Shown: one piece after another, positions 9,001 to 17,347 of the stretch
Layout: each line of letters begins with the position of its first letter
How positions within the stretch are numbered: the first letter of the stretch is position 1
DNA from: Pseudomonas sp. GM80
GTDB taxonomy: Bacteria; Pseudomonadota; Gammaproteobacteria; Pseudomonadales; Pseudomonadaceae
Assembly (NCBI RefSeq): GCF_000282515.1
Contig: NZ_AKJD01000197.1
Location: forward strand, 1 to 33,008
Direction: 5' to 3'
Length of the DNA stretch: 33,008 nucleotides
The notes under the pieces: model-generated
What the model was told of the DNA's origin: nothing
The model's database searches: none
The model's input: the letters and a program-made list of their open reading frames with translations, nothing else
Position numbers and translations under genes: made by a program

Positions 9001-12000
9001 ATGCCGTATACCAATGCATTTCTGGATAAACTGGCCAGCAGTTCGTTGCGTTTGAACAAAAGCCTGCCAGTGCTCGGCGCACTGGTGTTGTTTTTGCTCG
9101 GCGTAAGCTATCTGGGCGCGCAGCGCATGATTGAAGAGCAGCACGACACGCTGCAGTTTCACTTCGCCCGTTTGATGGAAAATATCCATGAGCAGGAAGT
9201 GTTCCTGCGCGATATCTCCCAGGCCAGTGCCAAGGGTCAATATTTTCCTTTGATCGTGTTGCCCACTTACTCGCAAAAACTGCTGCCAGAAGAGGGCCCG
9301 AATGTCTATGAGGGACGTGGCTTGCCGTTCTCACTGCCGTTCAGTGTAAAGATTGATCCGCAGAGAATCGCCGCCGACCAATACCCCAAGGTTTTCGCGC
9401 TGGGCAGTTATCTGGCCGCCTACTACAGCGCGTTCTGGGCGGCATCGCACTATCAGTCGCCGCAAGTGATCCTGCTTAATGGCCCCGACAACTTCGACGT
9501 GGCCGTTCCCTCCGCCGGGCGCTTGCGCGGTGCCGGCCCGATGCAAATCGGCGCGGTTGCCCAAATCATTAGCCAGATGAACCAGCACACACGCGAACAG
9601 CCTTCATCGGCGGCCGATCATCAAGTGCATTGGGCACCCTACCCGCCCACTCAGGACAACGAAGCGACACCGACGCTGCTGGCCTACGTCAGGATCAATC
9701 TGCTGCAGCCCACACTGAGCATTGAGGGCGCCGATTCCTGGGTGGTGCTCGGCACGTTGCTGAAACTGTCTCAGGTGAACAACATCGAGCGATTGATGGA
9801 GTGGTCGATTTACGATGACTTCACCTTGATCAGTCCCGCTGGCGAGGTTTTGACCGGCGCACAGCGATCTGCTCAGGCGCTGGATGAGGGCGTGAACTTC
9901 AATCGCGACGGTCTGGTGTTCAAACTTAGCAGTGCCGGAGATCAGCACTGGACGGCGATCTACGTCATCAGCGTACAGAGTTTTATGGATTACGCGCTGT
10001 GGCCACTGCTGGGCCTGTTCGCTCTGGTCGCGACAATGCTCGGTTGCGGCCGCGCGCTCAATCGCTGGTACACGAACCGGGTCATCCTGCCGGCGCAGAG
10101 CGCTCACGCCAGTATCGCCGAAAGCGAGGCTTTCGGCCGCGCGATCATCGACACGGCTCCCACCGGCCTGTGCGTGATCCGCCGTAGCGATCACCGCGTA
10201 CTGTTGCAAAACCAGCGTGCGCAGCAATGGCAGGACACCCGCGATCTGATGAGTCTGCTCCAGCAGTCGACCGGGCCTGGTCACGCGGAACTGGAGATTG
10301 ACCGCCGCCACGTGCATGTCGACTTCGTGTCGACGCGTTACCAAGGCCAGGATGCCTGGCTGTGTGCACTGCATGACGTGACCCGGCATATCGAAGACGC
10401 GGCAGCGCTGGAAGAAGCCCGTCAGGCCGCCGACTCGGCCAACCAGGCCAAAAGCCGCTTCCTCGCCACCATGAGCCATGAGATTCGCACCCCGCTCTAC
10501 GGTGTACTGGGCACCCTTGAATTGCTCGGACTGACACCACTCGCCCCGCGCCAGCAGGATTATCTGGACACCATCCAGCGCTCCTCCGCCAACCTGTTCA
10601 AGCTGATCAGCGATGTGTTGGATGTGTCGAAGATCGAGGCCGGGCAAATGACTCTTGAGCTTCGGGACTTCTGCCCGCTGGAGCTGACTGAAGACGTCGT
10701 GCGTACTTACAGCGCATTTGCCCGCGCGAAAGGCCTGCAACTGTATGCCTGCATCGATTCGACCTTGCCGGATCGACTGCGCGGTGACCCGTTGCGTATC
10801 CGCCAGATCCTCAACAACCTGCTGAGCAACGCGATCAAGTTCACCGACAACGGCCGCGTGGCGCTGCGCCTACGCGTGTTGCAAAACGCCCCTGGCAACA
10901 CCGAGGTGCAGTGGCAGGTCAGTGATTCCGGCGCGGGGATTTCCCTGGCGCAACAGCAGCAGTTGTTCGACCCGTTCTATCAGGTCAACGACGCCGACAG
11001 TCAGGCCGGCGCGGGTCTGGGCCTGGCTATTTGCAAATGGCTATGCGAGTTGATGCAAGGGAAGTTGAACGTGGTCAGCGAACCGGGGCTGGGCAGCAGT
11101 TTTACCCTGCAGCTCGCGCTAGAGAACGTGCCGGGGGCATTGGCTGACTGCCCTGCCTTCGCTGCCGGCAGTCCCACCGTTTATGTACGTGCCCCCGTCA
11201 GCGAACTGGCGCAGCACCTTATTGCCTGGCTCAATCGTTTTGGTCTTGATTGCCGCTTGGTGGTGAGCGAGATGCCGCCGCCATCGTCGCTGCTGTTGGA
11301 CCTTGCGCCCATTGACAATGCTCCGCTCCGGAACGGGCCACGGATCGTCGCCGTGCCGGGCGGCCCCAATCCGGCGCAGTCAAACGGCACCGACTGGGCG
11401 GTCGATGCCGATGATGTCCGCGCGATCGCCTGGGCGATTCATCTGGCCCAACTCGGCGCCAATGCGCAGCGCCCAGCCTCGTTGCAGGCAAAGACCCGTC
11501 CGTTGAATCTGCAAGTGCTGGTGGCCGAAGACAACGTGATCAACGCGGCAATCATCAAGGAACAACTGGAAGCACTGGGCTGCACGGTGGTCGTCACCGC
11601 GAATGGCGAACAAGCCTTGGCGCAGTGGACACCCGGCCGCTTCGATCTGCTGCTGACCGACGTCAACATGCCAGTCATGAATGGCTACCGACTCGCCGAA
11701 GCGATACGCCAACAGGACACAACGCTGCCGATCATCGGCGTCACCGCCAACGCTCTGCGCGAAGAAGGCGAACGTTGCGCAGCCGTCGGCATGAACGCCT
11801 GGATGGTCAAGCCACTGAATCTCGCCACCCTGCGCGCGCAACTGGTGCAGCATTGCAAAATCGCTCTGCCCCCCGCTATCGATGCCCCGCCAACGCTATC
11901 AGCAAAAATGCGCGATCTGTTTGTCGCGACCCTGCGCCAGGATATTCAAACCACCTTGGCGGCACTGGATGCGACCGACGCCAATAGCGTGGCGCAGCAA

Positions 12001-12168
12001 CTGCACAGCATGGCGGGGGCGCTAGGAGCGGTGCAGGTCAACGTCTTGGCCAGCGCGTTTGTCGAGCTGGAATGTCGCTTGACCGGCATGGCCGTGACGC
12101 CCGCTCTGGCCGTGGCGGTGCGACAAAATATGACGCGTCTGCAAGATCTGCTCGACTCCCTCGAATAA
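9001..12168 (+). CDS. rcsC: Hybrid sensor kinase with receiver and HPt (RcsC/RocS-like)
   Basis: A 1055-residue inner-membrane phosphorelay kinase. Membrane segments lie near residues 18-38 (LPVLGALVLFLLGVSYLG) and 325-345 (ALWPLLGLFALVATMLGC), flanking a large periplasmic domain. After a PAS-like stretch come HisKA with His493 (SHEIRTPLYGVLGTLELLGL), HATPase_c (NNLLSNAIKFTD, GAGLGLAI), a degenerate receiver-like region, a true receiver with Asp887 (LTDVNMP) and VKPLN, and a C-terminal HPt with His1002 in LHSMAGALGA. The kinase core is clearly paralogous to the one at 4927. The ATG at 9001 opens just before the first membrane segment and follows an 86-bp gap after the EAL gene; the upstream in-frame extension to 8911 looks non-coding. 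The HPt makes this the likely phosphodonor for the RcsB-like regulator, and possibly also a relay for the HPt-less kinase. Confidence 0.88.
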   Translation: MPYTNAFLDKLASSSLRLNKSLPVLGALVLFLLGVSYLGAQRMIEEQHDTLQFHFARLMENIHEQEVFLRDISQASAKGQYFPLIVLPTYSQKLLPEEGPNVYEGRGLPFSLPFSVKIDPQRIAADQYPKVFALGSYLAAYYSAFWAASHYQSPQVILLNGPDNFDVAVPSAGRLRGAGPMQIGAVAQIISQMNQHTREQPSSAADHQVHWAPYPPTQDNEATPTLLAYVRINLLQPTLSIEGADSWVVLGTLLKLSQVNNIERLMEWSIYDDFTLISPAGEVLTGAQRSAQALDEGVNFNRDGLVFKLSSAGDQHWTAIYVISVQSFMDYALWPLLGLFALVATMLGCGRALNRWYTNRVILPAQSAHASIAESEAFGRAIIDTAPTGLCVIRRSDHRVLLQNQRAQQWQDTRDLMSLLQQSTGPGHAELEIDRRHVHVDFVSTRYQGQDAWLCALHDVTRHIEDAAALEEARQAADSANQAKSRFLATMSHEIRTPLYGVLGTLELLGLTPLAPRQQDYLDTIQRSSANLFKLISDVLDVSKIEAGQMTLELRDFCPLELTEDVVRTYSAFARAKGLQLYACIDSTLPDRLRGDPLRIRQILNNLLSNAIKFTDNGRVALRLRVLQNAPGNTEVQWQVSDSGAGISLAQQQQLFDPFYQVNDADSQAGAGLGLAICKWLCELMQGKLNVVSEPGLGSSFTLQLALENVPGALADCPAFAAGSPTVYVRAPVSELAQHLIAWLNRFGLDCRLVVSEMPPPSSLLLDLAPIDNAPLRNGPRIVAVPGGPNPAQSNGTDWAVDADDVRAIAWAIHLAQLGANAQRPASLQAKTRPLNLQVLVAEDNVINAAIIKEQLEALGCTVVVTANGEQALAQWTPGRFDLLLTDVNMPVMNGYRLAEAIRQQDTTLPIIGVTANALREEGERCAAVGMNAWMVKPLNLATLRAQLVQHCKIALPPAIDAPPTLSAKMRDLFVATLRQDIQTTLAALDATDANSVAQQLHSMAGALGAVQVNVLASAFVELECRLTGMAVTPALAVAVRQNMTRLQDLLDSLE

Positions 12169-12190
12169 CTTCACTCTGGATAAATCACTC

Positions 12191-12838
12191 ATGGAAACCT
12201 TCAACGTTGTCATTGCCGATGATCATCCCATCGTGGTGCTGGGGGTGCGGGAACTGGTTGAGCGTGACCAACGCTTTCGCGTGGTGGGCGAAGCCGTTAG
12301 CTCCGATGAGCTGATCAAGCTGCTGGAGACCAAGCCTGTAGATCTGTTGATCACCGACTTCAACATGCCCGCCGATTCGCCTTACGGAGACGGTCTGAAA
12401 CTGATGGAATATCTGACACGACACTTTCCCAAGCTCCGGGTATTGGTGCTGACCATGATTTCCAACCCCTTGATCCTGACGCGCCTGCAGGAGCTGGGCG
12501 TGCTGGCGGTCATTCAGAAAAACCAACTGCACGACGAAATCGAGACCGCCCTCAAAGCCATCGCCAAAGGCAGCCCGGTGCGCTGGCAAGCACCCGCGCC
12601 GACATCCGTAGTTAGCGACGGCGCCGCTCTGGATGAACGTTTTTCCCGGCTGTCGCCCAAGGAGCATGAAATTCTGCGATTGTTCGTTCAGGGCCAAGGC
12701 GTCAACGACATTGCCCGTCACCTGAACAGAAGTGCAAAAACCATCAGTACTCAAAAAATATCGGCAATGCGCAAACTTGAAGTCAATAGCGACCAAGAGT
12801 TAATGGCCTATTGTATTGAGCGCAACTTGTTCAATTAA
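12191..12838 (+). CDS. rcsB: RcsB-like response regulator (REC + LuxR HTH)
   Basis: A 215-residue NarL/FixJ-type transcription factor. The receiver has the acidic pair in IADDHP, phospho-acceptor Asp56 (ITDFNMP) and conserved LTM; the C-terminal LuxR helix-turn-helix reads LSPKEHEILRLF then NRSAKTISTQKISAMRKLEV. This closely follows E. coli RcsB, including Asp56, the insertion PYGDGLKLMEYL and the recognition helix (NRSIKTISSQKKSAMMKLGV in RcsB, from memory). The start is 22 bp after the upstream kinase stop, with GGA about 11 nt before ATG. Likely function: activation of the pilin-chaperone-usher genes just downstream and of both adhesins through the TAAGAAT-type boxes. Equivalent regulators in P. 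aeruginosa are RocA1 and the cupD-linked RcsB. Confidence 0.9.
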   Translation: METFNVVIADDHPIVVLGVRELVERDQRFRVVGEAVSSDELIKLLETKPVDLLITDFNMPADSPYGDGLKLMEYLTRHFPKLRVLVLTMISNPLILTRLQELGVLAVIQKNQLHDEIETALKAIAKGSPVRWQAPAPTSVVSDGAALDERFSRLSPKEHEILRLFVQGQGVNDIARHLNRSAKTISTQKISAMRKLEVNSDQELMAYCIERNLFN

Positions 12839-12872
12839 TAAATCAGCCACCTCTCTGATACTTTCATACATC

Positions 12873-12891
12873 TAGGAATCGTCTGATGTTC
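12873..12891 (+). promoter_or_regulatory. RcsB-box-like site C upstream of major pilin
   Basis: The sequence TAGGAATCGTCTGATGTTC matches sites A and B at 17 of 19 positions. It lies 56 bp before the pilin ATG, with a possible -10 TAATAA at 12895-12900. Its position right after the RcsB-like gene suggests a separate, regulated promoter for the structural genes. Confidence 0.6.
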
Positions 12892-12947
12892 CATTAATAA
12901 ACCGCGCTTTATTGTGTTGCTCTAACCCCATCAATGGAAAAAGCAAC

Positions 12948-13541
12948 ATGAAAAAGTTGTCCCGAACGCTTCTCGCCCTTTCGATCTTCGCTGCGGCCGG
13001 CAATGTCCTGGCAGCCGACCCGCCACTGACCCCGACCAAAGCCGGCAGCGGCACGATCAACTTCACCGGCACCATCAACAACGATGCCTGCTCGGTTGCA
13101 GGCGCCGGCAACAACAAAACCATTTCGGTCGACATGGGTGAAGTGTCGATCAAGAACATGGGCACCGCCACTGCGCCTAAAGGCAACGGCACCATGAGCG
13201 TCGAGAACTTCGACATGAAGATCAACTGCAACGCCGGGACCAAGGTTGCGATGATCTTCGAGCCAACCAAGGGCGCAGGTTCGGGCATCGTTGCCGGAAC
13301 CAAAGTGCTGAAGCTGATCGACGGTCTTGGTGCTGCGAAGAACATTGGTATCGCCTTGCTCGACTCCAACGGAGCGTTGATCGACCTGAGCTCGCCGTCA
13401 ACTGCGAAGATCGAAAATACTCTGCAAGACAGCAACACCACGCTGAGATTCTCGGCCGCCTACGTCACCACTGGCGACGTGACAACCGCCGTTGCGGGTC
13501 GCGGTGACGCGACCCTGCCGTTCACGCTGCAATACGAATAA
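12948..13541 (+). CDS. Major fimbrial subunit (type 1 pilin family)
   Basis: A 197-residue secreted pilin. The signal peptide is MKKLSRTLLALSIFAAAGNVLAA. The mature protein begins with the donor strand region and the typical GTINFTGTINNDACSVAG segment, whose Cys pairs with the Cys in FDMKINCNAGTKV; the C terminus is the usual beta strand with penultimate Tyr (TLPFTLQYE). Length and layout fit CupA1/CupC1-type subunits. The ATG follows GGAAAA at normal spacing. It is first in a pilin-chaperone-usher trio, and an RcsB-box-like motif lies 56 bp upstream. Secretion requires the chaperone and usher that follow. The GC-rich codon use differs from the two AT-richer adhesins. Confidence 0.92.
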   Translation: MKKLSRTLLALSIFAAAGNVLAADPPLTPTKAGSGTINFTGTINNDACSVAGAGNNKTISVDMGEVSIKNMGTATAPKGNGTMSVENFDMKINCNAGTKVAMIFEPTKGAGSGIVAGTKVLKLIDGLGAAKNIGIALLDSNGALIDLSSPSTAKIENTLQDSNTTLRFSAAYVTTGDVTTAVAGRGDATLPFTLQYE

Positions 13542-13562
13542 CCCGCGCGAACACTCACGCCT

Positions 13563-13588
13563 GGTGCAGGGCCGGCCGGCCCTGCACC
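13563..13588 (+). terminator. Perfect 26-bp palindrome between pilin and chaperone
   Basis: A self-complementary sequence starts GGTGCAGGGCC and can fold as an 11-bp stem with a GGCC loop. No T-run follows, so it is more likely an attenuating or RNA-stabilising hairpin at the 3' end of the pilin message than a full terminator. This is a common way to make pilin in excess over chaperone and usher. Confidence 0.5.
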
Positions 13589-13613
13589 CTCAATCAACAG
13601 CGCGGTACCCCTT

Positions 13614-14363
13614 ATGTTTTATCGTCACTCATTGTCCCTCTGCGCGGGCCTTTTGGGCCTGCTCGTGGCCAATCAGGCCATGGCCGGAATTTCCTTGAGC
13701 AGCACCCGTCTGGTCTTCGACGGCCAGCACAAGGAAGCCGGAATCACCGTGCGTAACAGTGGTGCTGATGTATTGATTCAATCATGGATCGACACCGATT
13801 CCAGCGAAACCGCCGCCGTACCGTTTGCCGTGACCCCGCCACTGGTACGCGTCAGTGGCGACGAACAGCAGATCCTGCGGGTGATCTACGAAGGCGCGGG
13901 CATGCCGACCGACCGCGAGTCGGTGGTCTGGCTCAACGTGCAGGAAATCCCCCAGAACGCGAAAACCCAGAACACCCTGCAACTCGCCGTGCGCCAGCGC
14001 ATCAAGGTGTTCTTCCGCCCGGCGGGCCTGAAAAACAACGCCTATCTGGCACCAGGCGAATTGACCTGGCGCCTGGCCGAACGCGCCGGCAAAAGCGTGC
14101 TGATGGTGAATAACCCCGGTCTTTATCACGTGTCCATCGCCGATATCACTCTGCAATCCGGCGCACTCAGTGAGCACCCGTTTGATTCGATGATGATCGC
14201 GCCCGGCGAACGCAAAGAGTTCGTGCTTAAAAAACTTTACTCGACTAATGCGGTAAGTTTGTTGTTCAGCAGCATTAATGACTATGGCGCCCAAGATCGC
14301 TTCACCGCGCAACTTTCCAACAGCACCGACACTCGCGCCAGTCCAAAGAAAGAAACGCCATAA
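13614..14363 (+). CDS. Periplasmic fimbrial chaperone (PapD family)
   Basis: A 249-residue periplasmic chaperone that caps pilin subunits by donor-strand complementation and delivers them to the usher. The signal peptide is residues 1-24 (ends NQAMA). The N-terminal Ig-like domain has the conserved Arg in SSTRLVF and the Lys in RQRIKVFFRP, which anchor the subunit C terminus, and the FDG/VRN pattern of the family; the second Ig domain spans about 150-240 with NNPGLYHVSI and APGERKEF. It is the only chaperone in the locus, so it presumably serves both the pilin and the two divergent adhesins. The start lies 72 bp after the pilin stop, beyond the palindrome. Confidence 0.93.
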   Translation: MFYRHSLSLCAGLLGLLVANQAMAGISLSSTRLVFDGQHKEAGITVRNSGADVLIQSWIDTDSSETAAVPFAVTPPLVRVSGDEQQILRVIYEGAGMPTDRESVVWLNVQEIPQNAKTQNTLQLAVRQRIKVFFRPAGLKNNAYLAPGELTWRLAERAGKSVLMVNNPGLYHVSIADITLQSGALSEHPFDSMMIAPGERKEFVLKKLYSTNAVSLLFSSINDYGAQDRFTAQLSNSTDTRASPKKETP

Positions 14364-14447
14364 TTCGCGAATCGCACTGATCGCACACACTCACTGTATT
14401 TCTCTTCGCTCCGTTAGTTCGTATCGGAGGTGATATGGGGTTCCTGC

Positions 14448-16943
14448 ATGTTTTTACTCAAGCGCGACGGATGGGCGCCATTTTCGGTTGCTCTGGTTAT
14501 CAGTTGCACCTGCCTGGCCGATGACGAAGAACAATTCAATACATCGTTTCTGCAAGGCGCCCCCTCATCTGTCGACCTGCAATCACTGCTTGCGAGCAGT
14601 CGCGTGCTGCCCGGCATTTATCGGGTCGATCTCTACGGCAACGAAACGCTGGTCGGCCGGCGCGATATCGATTTCCGTCGCCATCCCGGTACGGGAAAGA
14701 TCGAAGCCTGTCTGACCCTGGAGATGGTGCAGCAACTGGGGGTCGACATCGGCAAACTGCAGGCCGCCGGCAAACTGCTCGGCGATGACCCGAACGCCTG
14801 CGTCGATCTGCCCGCGTTGATCGATCACGCTACTGTCCGTTACGACGTGCCGCGTCTGCGGCTGATGGTCAATGTCCCGCAAAGTGCCATGGAGCGTGGT
14901 CGACGGGGTTACGTCGACCCGGCGCTGTGGGACGAAGGCGTACCCGCCGCGTTCATCAATTATCAGTTGAGCAGCAGCCGCAACAGCACCCAAACCGACA
15001 ACACCCTGTCCAACAACTTCGGCTTGCGCAACGGGATCAACCTCGGTGGCTGGCGCCTGCGCAACGAATCGAACTTCAACAGCAGCACTGGCCGCCCCAG
15101 CACGTTCAAAAGCAACCGCAGTTACTTGCAACATGACGTGACCGCCGTGAAAGGCCAGTTCAGCGCCGGGGATATTTTCTCCGATGCCGACCTGTTCGAC
15201 AGCGTGCGCTACCGCGGTCTGAAACTGGCGTCCGACGACGGCATGCGCGCCGACAGCGAGCGCGGTTATGCGCCTGTGATTCGCGGCATTGCGCAGTCCA
15301 GCGCGACCGTGGAAATTCGCCAGAACAACTACATTCTCTACAGCGCAAACGTGCCGCCGGGGCCGTTCGAGATCAGCGATATCTATCCCAGCGGCTCCAA
15401 CGGCGACCTGGAAGTGACGATTATCGAAGCCGATGGTCGGCGCCGAGTGACGGTGCAAGCGTTTTCAAGCCTGCCAATCATGGTCCGCCAGGGCCAGTTG
15501 AAGTACAGCGTCTCGGCCGGCCAGTACAACAGCAACAGCGAGGATCAGAAGACCCCGGAGTTCGTCAGCAGCACACTGGCGTATGGCATCAGCAGCAACT
15601 TGTCCGGCATCGTCGGGGTGCAGGCCACGGACAACTTCAAGGCGTTGTCCGTCGGCGCTGGCCGCAATACTGCTATCGGTGCGATCTCACTGGACTTGAC
15701 CCACTCCATGAGCAACACCTTCGGCGAAACGCTCACCGGCAACAGCTTGCGGGCCCTGTATGCGAAGACGTTCACTGGCACCGACACCAACTTCACCCTC
15801 GCCGCCTATCGCTACTCGACCGAGGGCTATCGCACCCTCACAGAGCACGTCGAGGAGTTGAGCCGCGATGGCCAGCCACGTACCGGCAACTCGAAAACCC
15901 GTACCGACCTGACCATCAATCAGAGCCTGGGGCGCAACCAGGAATATGGCAGCGTCTACATCAACGCCAGCGACCAGCGTTACTGGGAGCGCGGCGGTTC
16001 ACAAAGCCTGTCGGCCGGTTACAGCAACTATTGGGGGGATGTGAGTTACAACCTCGGTGCGACGTATACAAAGGATGTCGGCAATTACGGACCGGCTAAC
16101 AACGACACACTGGTCAACCTGTCGGTGTCGTTTCCGCTGGGGTACAAGCCCCGCGCTCCCCGGGCGTTTGTCTCGGCCAGCACGCAGAAATCCAGCGACA
16201 CCACGCAAATGGGCATCAACGGCTATCTGTCGGAAGACAGGGACACCTATTACTCGGTACAAGCCGGCAACAGCAGCACCGGTGGCAGCTCCGGTTCGGT
16301 CAACCTCAGCACCCGTACCTCGGTGATGGATATCAGTGCCGGCTACAGTCAGGGCCGCGGTTACAACTCGCAGAACCTAAACCTGGCAGGTTCGATCGTG
16401 GGCCATGCCGGCGGGATCAACCTCGGACAAACCGTGGGCGAGACGTTCGCACTGGCTCAGGTCGAAGGCGTGGAAGGAGTGAAAATCGGCAGTTTCACCG
16501 GGGCCAGCACCGGCAGTAACGGCTTCGCCGTGGTGCCCAATGCACAGCCCTATCGCGTGAACTGGATTAACCTCGACACCCGCGATCTGGGCGGCGATGT
16601 CGAGATCGACAATGCGACCCAGCAAGTGGTGCCCCGCCGTGGTGCCGTGGTGCTGGCGCGTTACACCAGCAAGACCGGACGCCGCGTGCAGTTCGCCTTA
16701 TTCGACGCGCAGCACCAGCCGATCCCGTTTGGCGCCTCGCTGGAGGACAGCGCCGGCAAGCAACTGGCTATCTCCGACCCAGGCGGCAAGGCACTAGCGC
16801 TGGTAGAAGCCGATGCCGGTATCTTGACGATCAACTGGCAGGGCCAGCGTTGCGAAGCGCCTTATGCGTTGCCGGCGCGTAATAAGAAACTAAACTATGA
16901 TCGAATTTCAATCACTTGCACTTCACTCTCTCCCCAAAGTTAA
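14448..16943 (+). CDS. Outer-membrane fimbrial usher (FimD/PapC family)
   Basis: An 831-residue usher that forms the outer-membrane pore and assembles chaperone-bound subunits. A short signal peptide (MFLLKRDGWAPFSVALVISCTCLA) is followed by an N-terminal domain, the long beta-barrel with plug region (about 130-640, including GPFEISDIYPSGSNGDLEV and the glycine/serine-rich strands), and C-terminal domains ending CEAPYALPARNKKL. Family length is about 800-870. I use the ATG at 14448; a GTG at 14430 is in frame, but the strongest ribosome site (GGAGGTGAT, 14426-14434) points at an out-of-frame ATG at 14435, so start choice is uncertain. No adhesin or second chaperone follows, which agrees with the adhesins being located on the other side of the regulators. 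Confidence 0.92.
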   Translation: MFLLKRDGWAPFSVALVISCTCLADDEEQFNTSFLQGAPSSVDLQSLLASSRVLPGIYRVDLYGNETLVGRRDIDFRRHPGTGKIEACLTLEMVQQLGVDIGKLQAAGKLLGDDPNACVDLPALIDHATVRYDVPRLRLMVNVPQSAMERGRRGYVDPALWDEGVPAAFINYQLSSSRNSTQTDNTLSNNFGLRNGINLGGWRLRNESNFNSSTGRPSTFKSNRSYLQHDVTAVKGQFSAGDIFSDADLFDSVRYRGLKLASDDGMRADSERGYAPVIRGIAQSSATVEIRQNNYILYSANVPPGPFEISDIYPSGSNGDLEVTIIEADGRRRVTVQAFSSLPIMVRQGQLKYSVSAGQYNSNSEDQKTPEFVSSTLAYGISSNLSGIVGVQATDNFKALSVGAGRNTAIGAISLDLTHSMSNTFGETLTGNSLRALYAKTFTGTDTNFTLAAYRYSTEGYRTLTEHVEELSRDGQPRTGNSKTRTDLTINQSLGRNQEYGSVYINASDQRYWERGGSQSLSAGYSNYWGDVSYNLGATYTKDVGNYGPANNDTLVNLSVSFPLGYKPRAPRAFVSASTQKSSDTTQMGINGYLSEDRDTYYSVQAGNSSTGGSSGSVNLSTRTSVMDISAGYSQGRGYNSQNLNLAGSIVGHAGGINLGQTVGETFALAQVEGVEGVKIGSFTGASTGSNGFAVVPNAQPYRVNWINLDTRDLGGDVEIDNATQQVVPRRGAVVLARYTSKTGRRVQFALFDAQHQPIPFGASLEDSAGKQLAISDPGGKALALVEADAGILTINWQGQRCEAPYALPARNKKLNYDRISITCTSLSPQS

Positions 16944-17347
16944 ATTTCTTAGAGAGTATGAAAACTGAGCCAGTAACGCCACCTACACTCTAAAAGTCTA
17001 GAGCACTGAAAAACAACCACCAACCATCTTACAAATAAAAATAAACCGACCACCGAATCAAAACAATGACAACCCGGCACATTAAATTCGTTTTAAAAAA
17101 ACCATTTAGCCATTACAGATTTATTACACCAAAACATTACAAAGAAATGCGTCACGGATTTACAGGCAGGTAAAAAGCTAAACTCGCCCGGTTTTGAGAT
17201 GCGCCAACCTGTCTCAGACCTCACTACCACAATAGAAATTATTAGCTTACGCACTCGCGAAATTTCCACAGAGAAAAACCGGGGAAACGCACAATAAAAC
17301 ATATCTAAAATCATAAAACACAATACCATAACCATTCAAGGTGATAA
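16944..17347. other. AT-rich gap between usher and AraC regulator
   Basis: About 400 bp with a sharp drop in GC relative to the usher gene. A small inverted repeat CTCTA/TAGAG lies at 16988-17003 but lacks a T-run. A leftward open frame of 80 codons at 17093-17335 has no family resemblance. The last bases (AAGGTGAT before 17348) are the ribosome site of the next gene. I see no RNA gene or mobile element. Confidence 0.45.

Noticed and set aside
9604..10740. Minus-strand open frame of 378 codons
   Set aside because: Antisense to the second hybrid kinase; no recognisable domain.
14583..15458. Minus-strand open frame inside the usher gene
   Set aside because: Shadow of the usher; composition reflects the opposite strand.
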